Positions 32,352 to 38,368 of a DNA stretch of 38,368 nt are shown piece by piece. A program made the translations under genes and the position numbers. The notes beneath the pieces are model-generated. The model was not told the DNA's origin, did no database searches, and worked only from the letters and a program-made list of their open reading frames with translations. This stretch comes from Gordonia jacobaea (GTDB lineage: Bacteria; Actinomycetota; Actinomycetes; Mycobacteriales; Mycobacteriaceae), in contig NZ_LDTZ01000028.1 in assembly GCF_001186365.1 (NCBI RefSeq), positions 1-38,368 of the forward strand. The letters are read 5' to 3'. Position 1 is the first letter of the stretch. Every line of letters starts with the position of its first letter.

Positions 32352-33226
32352 ACCACGATCTCGATCGAGGTCATGTCTTCCGACAGATCCCAGAGGCGTT
32401 GCGCAACACCGGCGGCTCTGGCGCGCTTCGATGCGCGAATCACTTGTGCGCCGCCACGCATGTGGAAAAGGTGCCGAGGACCGGTGAACGATCCCGCTGG
32501 CAGCTCACCGGTAGCGGCGAGCATGACCGGCAAGGCACCCGCCTGGGGCGACTGCCCCAGCACCGGGACCAGCCTGTCCCACACACCTGGTCGTGTGCCG
32601 GGGTCGCGGTCGTAAATCGCGGTGGTCACCAGGCCCGGATGCGCGGCGAACGCGGTCACCGGCGAGTTCGCCGTGGCCAGCCGGCGTGCGAGTTCAAAGG
32701 TGAACAGAAGATTCGCCATCTTCGAATCGGCATAGGCGCGGGCCGGGTTGTAGGCGCGCCTGGCCCAGTTGACGTCATCGAGATCCAGTCGGCTGGCACG
32801 CTCGGCTTGCGACGCCACGGTCACGATGCGCGATCGCACCCGCGGAAGCAGCAAAGCCGTCCAGGCAAAGTGACCCAGGTGGTTGGTGCCGAACTGCATC
32901 TCGAACCCATCGGCGGTGTGTTGCAGAGTCGGCGACGACACACCCGCGTTATTGACGAGGATGTCGACAGGCTCGGTGACAGAGGCCGCACCGCGGCAGA
33001 TCGAGTCGAGGTCGGCCAAGTCCACCTCGACCACCGCATGCTCGCTGAGGCCGCCACGCAACGTCTGCGCGACCGCGGCCCCGCGATTACGGTCGCGCAC
33101 CGCGAGCAGGACTCTCGCCCCGGCATCGGCGGCGGCGACCGCGGTGGCCCGGCCTATTCCACTACTCGCGCCGGTGATCAGCACGGTCTGTCCGGTCAGG
33201 GCGGCATATCTCGAGGAGGGGTTCAT
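32348..33226 (-). CDS. Short-chain dehydrogenase/reductase
   Basis: 292 aa from ATG 33226; the frame runs further upstream but through the operator region. GASSGIGRA (NADP-binding), NNAG, the catalytic Ser region (IVTVASQAERAS) and the YxxxK signature (AYADSKMANLL) are visible; the layout resembles retinol dehydrogenase/WW-domain oxidoreductase-like SDRs. The substrate is unknown. It heads a minus-strand operon with the DUF2834 fusion gene and is divergent from a TetR regulator with interlocked palindromes between them. Confidence 0.92.
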   Translation of the reverse strand: MNPSSRYAALTGQTVLITGASSGIGRATAVAAADAGARVLLAVRDRNRGAAVAQTLRGGLSEHAVVEVDLADLDSICRGAASVTEPVDILVNNAGVSSPTLQHTADGFEMQFGTNHLGHFAWTALLLPRVRSRIVTVASQAERASRLDLDDVNWARRAYNPARAYADSKMANLLFTFELARRLATANSPVTAFAAHPGLVTTAIYDRDPGTRPGVWDRLVPVLGQSPQAGALPVMLAATGELPAGSFTGPRHLFHMRGGAQVIRASKRARAAGVAQRLWDLSEDMTSIEIVV

Positions 33227-33230
33227 AGCC

Positions 33231-33279
33231 ACAATGTAGCGCTCGCCTACATTGTAGGCAATGCCTACATACATGTAGG
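33231..33279. promoter_or_regulatory. Interlocked palindromes between SDR and TetR genes
   Basis: Half-sites of the CTACAT/ATGTAG type recur four times and pair in several ways: ACAATGTAG (33231-33239) with CTACATTGT (33247-33255), TGTAGGC (33253-33259) with GCCTACA (33263-33269), and CCTACAT (33264-33270) with ATGTAGG (33273-33279). They fill the 61-bp space between the two start codons, so TetR binding would block both genes. Confidence 0.65.
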
Positions 33280-33287
33280 GTGGCCTA

Positions 33288-33917
33288 ATGACGCCGTACC
33301 ACCATGGGTCTCTACGTTCTGCGCTGCTTGCCGAGGCGCGAGAGGTGATAGCCGTCGACGGCGTTGACGCCGTGACGATGCGGGGTTTGGCCAAGCGGGT
33401 GGGGGTTAGTCACGGTGCGCCGGGGAGGCATTTCCCCGACCGCGATGCGCTCCTTGATGAAGTGGCCGCCGAGGGCTTCGCCGAACTGACGGCGATACTG
33501 CGCGCAGCCGACGTCACCGACGACATCGACCACGGTCTACGGCACTACATAGCCGAGCACGTCCGCTTCGCGACAACCAACGCCGCGCTGATGGAGCTCA
33601 TGTTCTCGACTAGCGCTCGCGGACCACGAGCATCGGCTGCCGCCGACGAGTTTTTCACCCAAGGCCGAGGACTCCTCGGCGACAGCGCGTCCGGTCCTCC
33701 CGGGCCATTGGTCTATGCAGTGACCGCGATGGTGGAGGGTATCGGCGCATTGGCTGTGTCAGGTCGTCTGCCGGCCGAACGCGTTGACGATGTCATCGAT
33801 TGCGCACTAGAACTGCTGTGGCCTGCAATGGCAGCCCAACGTTCACCTGTGCACTGGCGTCCTCACCCGGCTCCGTACACTGTGCCGCCGCACCAGTCAG
33901 ATAAGTCGACCTCGTGA
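33288..33917 (+). CDS. TetR-family regulator of the SDR operon
   Basis: 209 aa. YHHGSLRSALLAEAREVIAVDGVDAVTMRGLAKRVGVSHGAPGRHFPDRDALLDEVAAEGF is a canonical TetR HTH; the family of TetR proteins with a C-terminal WHG-type domain is likely. AGGGTGG precedes the ATG. The CTACAT palindromes directly upstream are its likely operator, controlling itself and the divergent SDR operon. It may be co-transcribed with the hydrolase gene 136 bp downstream, although that gene has its own strong ribosome-binding site. Confidence 0.9.
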   Translation: MTPYHHGSLRSALLAEAREVIAVDGVDAVTMRGLAKRVGVSHGAPGRHFPDRDALLDEVAAEGFAELTAILRAADVTDDIDHGLRHYIAEHVRFATTNAALMELMFSTSARGPRASAAADEFFTQGRGLLGDSASGPPGPLVYAVTAMVEGIGALAVSGRLPAERVDDVIDCALELLWPAMAAQRSPVHWRPHPAPYTVPPHQSDKSTS

Positions 33918-34053
33918 TCACGACCGCGGTTGTCGGACTGCGCAACCGGGTTCCTTCGGCAATTGCGACGCTTCGTCGTAGCGTCATCGCCACCGAGTGT
34001 GTTCCAGCGCCACCCGTTGCGCTCCAGGTTCTAGACACAAGGAGTCTCACAAC

Positions 34054-35064
34054 ATGGACATGGAATTCCGGTCGGGCATCGTCAACACGGAGCGTCACTC
34101 GACGTACTTTGTGACGTGCGGTCCGGTCGACGGGCCATTGATGTTCTTCGTGCACGGCTGGCCGGGAATCTCGGCGATGTGGCGAGCCCACATGGCGGCG
34201 TTCGCCGCAGACGGATGGCGCTGCATCGCTCCAGACCTGCGCGGTTACGGCCAATCGTCAGCCCCGTCGGGTGCCAGCTCGTACACCGTCGAGAACGCGG
34301 TGAACGACCTTGCAGAACTCCACGACCATCTCGGCGGTACCGCAGCAATTTGGGTGGGACACGACTGGGGAAGCGCGGTCGTCGGAGCGCTTGCAGCGCA
34401 CCACCCACAGCGGTGCCGGGCCGCGGTCTTGACGTCGTGGGCCTACTTCCCTCGAGCCAACAGCCTGGCAAATCTCGTCGCGGTCGTGGACCGCGATATT
34501 TACCCGGCAGACGAGTACCCCTACGGACAGTGGGACTACTTCCATTACTACACAACACATTTCGACGAAGCTGTCGCCGACCTCGACGCCGACACCGCCG
34601 CCGCGTTGGCCTCCATCTACAGACCGGGGGACCCGGCCGCGGTTGGGACGGTATCCCCGAGTGCCTCTGTGACACGCAACGGAGGCCGTTTCGGCCCGTC
34701 ACACCGGCCTCCTGCTGCGGAGCCTGACCCAGCCCTGTGGCCAGCGAGCGACTTCAACCTCCTGGTAGCCGGGTTTGAGTCGCACGGCTTCGCTCCGTCG
34801 TGTGCGTGGTACACCAACGACGACGCCAACACCGACTTTGCCCGGCGAGCCCCCCACGACGGGCGCTTGTGTCAACCGGTTCTCTTCGTCAACGGCGAGT
34901 GGGACCTCATCTGCACCATCACGGGCAACCATCAAGGAGACCCGATGCGAGAGGCCTGCTCAGACCTCACCATCGTCGACATCAACGCCGGACACTGGCT
35001 CCCGCTCGAGCGGCCAGACGAGCACATCAGCGCCATTCGCGCATGGCTAAGTAATCACCGCTAA
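34054..35064 (+). CDS. Epoxide hydrolase-like alpha/beta hydrolase
   Basis: 336 aa from ATG 34054 (AAGGAG 10 nt upstream). HGWPG oxyanion motif, nucleophile Asp in VGHDWGS and His in AGHWLPLERP match the epoxide hydrolase class (EphA/EphF-like); the cap domain carries Tyr-rich WDYFHYYTTHF, where the epoxide-activating tyrosines usually sit. A likely acid is in NGEWDLICT. It should open epoxides to diols, though haloalkane or ester substrates cannot be excluded. It converges with the hydrolase at 35332 across a 267-bp gap in which I see no gene. Confidence 0.88.
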   Translation: MDMEFRSGIVNTERHSTYFVTCGPVDGPLMFFVHGWPGISAMWRAHMAAFAADGWRCIAPDLRGYGQSSAPSGASSYTVENAVNDLAELHDHLGGTAAIWVGHDWGSAVVGALAAHHPQRCRAAVLTSWAYFPRANSLANLVAVVDRDIYPADEYPYGQWDYFHYYTTHFDEAVADLDADTAAALASIYRPGDPAAVGTVSPSASVTRNGGRFGPSHRPPAAEPDPALWPASDFNLLVAGFESHGFAPSCAWYTNDDANTDFARRAPHDGRLCQPVLFVNGEWDLICTITGNHQGDPMREACSDLTIVDINAGHWLPLERPDEHISAIRAWLSNHR

Positions 35065-35331
35065 TCGCGCCACTTCGCTTCTCAATACGATGAAGTTAGC
35101 GTTGACCCCGGATCTTGGCACAGGGTTGCAGCGGTAGCCGCAAACGAGGCAGGCCAACGCGGGCGCGCCCGTGCGACATGCTCAAGTGACACCGTCGACG
35201 TCGGGGGAGCCCATCCGCCGGCCAGAGCTACGCGGTACCGGCCACCCGCCACAGGTCGTCGCCCGCCTCCGCGCGAGTAGGAGAGTGTGTGACAGTGGCT
35301 GATTCTGCCACGCTGCGGTCGTGATCGGGGG

Positions 35332-36147
35332 TCAGCGCTGCGGACGCATGGTGGCATGAGCGTCTGCGAACTCCCATACGTCGTGCACCAGGCGGTCCGG
35401 GGTCTCGACCTGGGGTAGGTGACCTGCGTTGGCAATGACGTCGAGACGGGCACCGGGGATGGCCGTGGCGTACCTCCGCCCGTGGCTGATCGGCACCATT
35501 GCATCTGCCGCACCCCATACCACCAGCACCGGTGCGGTGATCTTTGCGAGCCGCCCGAGTAGCGTGCGGTCGCCCATCTGCACTCCTGAGAGGGCACGCA
35601 GGGTGGCCTTGTTCGAAACCATATTTTGCTGCACGGCCGCCGGCAGTGCAGACGTGTCGAGTCGGTAATGGTCGGGGTTGTAGTAGCTGATGTCGGTCAC
35701 CTCGTCCATGGTGAGGCTGAAGAAGTCTTTGGTGGGGTCGTCTTCGATGATGAGGCCCACAGCATTGACGAGTACGACACTGCTTATACGAGAGTTGAGG
35801 GCGAGGGCCATTTCCGCTGCGGTCCACCCGCCTACAGAATTGCCCACCACGGTCACGTCGTGGAGGTCCAGTTTCTCAATCAGCGCAAGGTGGACCGCGG
35901 CGAGATCTTTGATGGTCGTCAACGCGGAAGGCCGAGGGGTGCCGTCGAACCCGGGATGGATTGGAGCAATTACGCGAGCGTGGCGGGTGGTGGCCAGCAG
36001 TTTGACGAATTCGCGGACCGAGTTTGAACCTGCGCCTCCGTGCAGGACCACGAAAGGGTGGCCTTGGCCGTGTTCGAAATAGCTGACGGGTGTGGTGCCG
36101 GCGTCGGTGCTGACAAGAGCGGTCTTGGTGGTCACTGGTGCGTTCAT
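35332..36147 (-). CDS. Alpha/beta hydrolase
   Basis: 271 aa from ATG 36147 with GAAGGAGA upstream. Motifs: LHGGAGSNSVREFV (oxyanion hole), VVGNSVGGWTAAEMAL (nucleophile Ser), VWGAADAMVP (Asp) and NAGHLPQVETP (His). It resembles general MhpC/BphD-like or esterase-type hydrolases; the substrate is unknown. It is divergent from a MarR regulator with a 26-bp perfect palindrome between, so it is probably its regulated target. The 177-bp leader between the palindrome and the start is long. Confidence 0.9.
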   Translation of the reverse strand: MNAPVTTKTALVSTDAGTTPVSYFEHGQGHPFVVLHGGAGSNSVREFVKLLATTRHARVIAPIHPGFDGTPRPSALTTIKDLAAVHLALIEKLDLHDVTVVGNSVGGWTAAEMALALNSRISSVVLVNAVGLIIEDDPTKDFFSLTMDEVTDISYYNPDHYRLDTSALPAAVQQNMVSNKATLRALSGVQMGDRTLLGRLAKITAPVLVVWGAADAMVPISHGRRYATAIPGARLDVIANAGHLPQVETPDRLVHDVWEFADAHATMRPQR

Positions 36148-36324
36148 GTCGTTGTCTCCTTCTCGGCGGGTCGTGCGTGTTATCGATGGGCAGATGGCAG
36201 TCGAGAGGTTCATAAAGTGCCTCGGCGACACCCGCATGCAAACGCAACAGTCGCCGCAGTCGTGCGAGCGGACACACTCCCTGCCGCAGTTGTCCGCATG
36301 GAACCCCGTAATCTCATGACATCA

Positions 36325-36350
36325 GCTTATATCAACATGTTGATATAAGC
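36325..36350. promoter_or_regulatory. 26-bp perfect palindrome, MarR operator candidate
   Basis: The half-site GCTTATATCAACA is followed directly by its exact reverse complement, giving 26 bp without a mismatch. The AT-rich TATCAAC/GTTGATA core has the size and symmetry of MarR-family operators. It lies 38 bp before the MarR start and 177 bp before the divergent hydrolase gene. Confidence 0.75.
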
Positions 36351-36388
36351 ATGCTGAGGAACGTTCGACCGGGCGGTAAGGTTTGCTG

Positions 36389-36808
36389 GTGTCTTCGATG
36401 CAGGATGTGGCGCTGCTCATCAAGCGGCTGCAGAACCAACACCACAAAACACTCGACGCTGCGCTGGGCGCCATAGGACTTACCCTGGTTCAATGGGACG
36501 CGCTGCGGCACCTGTCGCAGCACCCCGAAGCATCGCTACACGCCTTAGCGCAGTTGACCTTTCAGTCCGACCAAGGGTTCGGAACCCTGGCTGCCCGAAT
36601 GGAAGATCGCGGCCTGGTCCAGCGGGAGGCAGGCCATGGTCGCGCCGTTACCCTGACGATGACTGCGAAGGGGCGAAGCCTCCTGGCGGACGCGGCGCAC
36701 GTAGTGGACCAGACATTGACCGGCACACTCGGTCAGCTCACCCAGGGTGAACTCGATGACCTCCACCGGTTACTTGACGAGGCACTCCGTCCCGATAGCA
36801 CCTCGTAA
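36389..36808 (+). CDS. MarR-family transcriptional regulator
   Basis: 139 aa from GTG 36389, with TAAGG 7 nt upstream; TTG 36383 and ATG 36398 are alternatives. The winged helix reads LVQWDALRHLSQHPEASLHALAQLTFQSDQGFGTLAARMEDRGLVQREAGHGRAVTLTMTAKGRSLL. It probably binds the 26-bp palindrome just upstream, regulating itself and the divergent hydrolase. A short ACCGC/GCGGT hairpin follows the stop. Confidence 0.9.
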   Translation: MSSMQDVALLIKRLQNQHHKTLDAALGAIGLTLVQWDALRHLSQHPEASLHALAQLTFQSDQGFGTLAARMEDRGLVQREAGHGRAVTLTMTAKGRSLLADAAHVVDQTLTGTLGQLTQGELDDLHRLLDEALRPDSTS

Positions 36809-37773
36809 CCGCGAAGCGGTGCTCCCGTAGTCGACGTTCCGGTCGTCGCTGAGGCATCGACGACGCGGACGTACGCGCTAACAAACCAACCACTGGAACC
36901 CGATTACGTCACAGTGACGAAATGGGGCAGACGGCGAATCCGTCCGCGTCATGCCCGAGCAGGCCATCTTGGTGGCGATAGAGGCTGGATCTTCCTTGAG
37001 CAGCACAGCCGGTCACAATGAGCACGCGTCGCCGCACCGAACGATAGCCTCTGCGCAACCCGACGACTCAAGCGATGGAGTGTTGTCGAAACTACGACGG
37101 AACAGACCGACGGCTCGCCAAATGGATGACAATTCGCCAATCTCGGTAATCATCAACGACGACGACGCGCCCGAGGCCAGCACGCGCTTCTCGGTATAGT
37201 GCCGATAAGAAACATTATGTAAAGTAAACCGCTGCATATTGCAGCAGATGAATCACAGCTAGACCACCGCCCGCGCCCTGTCGGATGAGTGAAACGGCGA
37301 TACGTTGTGGTTGGAAAGTCTATCGAGAGGATCGAGCCATGACGGCCGCACCTCCTGGAAGACCCAAGCTTCCGAACCGTCTGTCTCAAGGAGTGCTTCA
37401 CATCGATCTGGACTTCTTCCTCGTCCCAGAATGCCGCAACAGTTTCGACGAAATCCTGCTCGTCCCCGTCGGCGTCGGACTGAGCGTCGAGAACCTGACT
37501 GGGCGTGGGCTTGCGAGGCGAACGCTTGCGTACGCACGTCAGAAACCCAGACTTGCAACGGTCCCAAATCGCCCTCACGCATCCGGTGTCGGTACTCGCC
37601 GAACCCTGTCCCTCGCTGCCGCGCCTCGCTATTGAATACAACGCTGCCGCGCGGCCAGGCTGTGCACCTGGGTGCGAATATGCAGCGATCGAATACGCAG
37701 GATTACCAGTAGCACCGAAACGCGCGGTTCGAGAGCAGCGCCGGATCGTCGGTCCACCCCGACATCGCAGGCG
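36809..37773. other. 965-bp stretch without a confident gene
   Basis: Open frames exist on both strands but none has a recognised domain or consistent GC3 bias. The most gene-like is a pair of exactly antiparallel frames at 37259-37641: plus strand with HIDLDFFLVPECRNSFDEILLVP, minus strand with VLDAQSDADGDEQDFVETVAAF. They share codon registers, so one creates the other. A perfect CGTCAC-A-GTGACG palindrome is at 36907-36919, and an AT-rich patch with CTGCA-TAT-TGCAG is at about 37200-37250. This is probably decayed accessory DNA. Confidence 0.5.
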
Positions 37774-38337
37774 TTAACGTTGGACGTCGAGAACTTGTTT
37801 TTGAATTCCGTTGTTGTAGACCTCATGTTCGACTAGGACGAGCTTGGTTGCGTCTTTATCGGTCCGGCTGAACAGCTGTTTTCCGGCGCCGAGAAGGAGC
37901 GGAAACACCAGTAGGTGGTATCGGTCGACTAGACCGGCGTCGGCCAGCGCGGCACCCAACGTGGCGCTGCCGTGGACCGCAATCGGGCCACCGTCACCCT
38001 CCTTGAGTCGGCGCACCTCGTCGATTGAGCGCAGCACCGTCGCCGGCCACCGCTTGTCGTCACCGTCGAGAGTCGTTGACACCACGTAGCGGGGCATCGA
38101 GTTGTACCCCGCGAATTCGTCCATTGTGGGCCAGACCGGCGCGAACGCCTCATACGATCGGCGCCCTAACAGCAAGGCAGCTGTTTCGTGCTGCTCGCGG
38201 CCCTTGAGTTCATACGCCGCCGGATCGAAAGCGACATCCTTGAACGTCCAACCCGAGTTGCGGTACCCGGGCTCCCCACCAGGGGCCTCCATGACTCCAT
38301 CGAGTGAAACGAAGGCCGAGACGATAAGTGTGCGCAT
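37774..38337 (-). CDS. Dihydrofolate reductase-family protein (RibD C-terminal-like)
   Basis: 187 aa, ATG 38337 with AGGAGA upstream. LIVSAFVSLDGVMEAPGG, LLLGRRSYEAFAPVWP, RYVVSTTLDG, IAVHGSATLGAALADAGLVDRYHLLVFPLLLGAGKQLF are the conserved blocks of the YyaP/YwjB-like RibD_C/DHFR family. These are NADPH-dependent reductases by fold; the substrate is undefined for this group and it is unlikely to be the main folate enzyme. It stands alone in the window's right end. Confidence 0.92.
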   Translation of the reverse strand: MRTLIVSAFVSLDGVMEAPGGEPGYRNSGWTFKDVAFDPAAYELKGREQHETAALLLGRRSYEAFAPVWPTMDEFAGYNSMPRYVVSTTLDGDDKRWPATVLRSIDEVRRLKEGDGGPIAVHGSATLGAALADAGLVDRYHLLVFPLLLGAGKQLFSRTDKDATKLVLVEHEVYNNGIQKQVLDVQR

Positions 38338-38368
38338 GACTCTCCTGGACTGGTGATGAAACGGCTAA

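Noticed and set aside
35065..35331. Possible gene or terminator between the convergent hydrolases
   Set aside because: Only short Arg/Pro-rich frames and short GC palindromes such as CGGGCGCGCCCG (35160-35171) were seen; none is convincing.
36951..37199. 82-codon plus-strand frame and its 74-codon antisense partner
   Set aside because: Low third-position GC, no motif and no ribosome-binding site; more likely chance frames in decayed DNA.
1..38368. CRISPR arrays, tRNA genes or insertion sequences
   Set aside because: No regularly spaced direct repeats, no cloverleaf-like segments and no transposase motifs were noticed on either strand by eye; a tRNAscan or ISfinder search would settle it.

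Overview
The window is high-GC (roughly 63-65% by eye) actinobacterial DNA, most likely from a mycolic-acid-containing genus of the Mycobacteriales such as Gordonia, Mycolicibacterium or Rhodococcus. Reasons: GTG starts are common, hairpin terminators lack T-tracts, there is an LIP-type secretory lipase, TetR/HxlR/MarR regulators are dense, and there is a very large secreted YVTN/cadherin-like protein of a kind familiar from mycobacteria. No rRNA, tRNA, CRISPR array or intact transposase was seen.

Region 1 (1-7896) is a complete-looking aromatic meta-cleavage locus. A plus-strand operon encodes a flavin hydroxylase (MhpA-like), a C-C bond hydrolase (MhpC-like) and a two-domain type I extradiol dioxygenase. 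A divergent minus-strand operon encodes a TetR regulator, 2-hydroxypenta-2,4-dienoate hydratase, acylating acetaldehyde dehydrogenase, 4-hydroxy-2-oxovalerate aldolase and a Tat-exported amidohydrolase cut by the window edge. The two operons fire from a strikingly symmetric divergent promoter (4301-4368).

Region 2 (7975-12925) is a patchwork: an imine-reductase-like dehydrogenase with an HxlR regulator, the first copy of a duplicated unknown gene, the C-terminal remnant of an amidohydrolase, a DUF1772 gene with an AraC regulator, a long inverted repeat, a hydrolase remnant and a frameshifted nucleosidase.

Region 3 (12922-22429) holds a 1408-residue secreted beta-propeller/cadherin-like protein, a headless GntR remnant, a sterol desaturase-type hydroxylase, a NarL-type two-component system, a membrane metallophosphoesterase and the second copy of the duplicated unknown gene.

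Region 4 (21926-28048) looks like a regulon: two paralogous acyl-CoA ligases, a cyclase-family hydrolase and an unusual regulator carrying both an XRE and a TetR DNA-binding domain. GTTCAG-type dyads lie at the regulator start and in front of the cyclase gene.

Region 5 (28073-38368) contains secreted proteins (SnoaL-like, secretory lipase), decayed HxlR and XRE/MmyB regulators, a DUF2834 fusion membrane protein, an SDR/TetR pair with interlocked palindromes, an epoxide hydrolase-like protein, an alpha/beta hydrolase/MarR pair sharing a 26-bp perfect palindrome, an almost gene-free kilobase and a RibD/DHFR-like reductase. The overall impression is a catabolic and regulatory accessory region with many regulator-target pairs and several gene remnants. 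No wholly new system is evident; the strongest leads are the symmetric promoter, the dual-HTH regulon and the duplicated unknown family.
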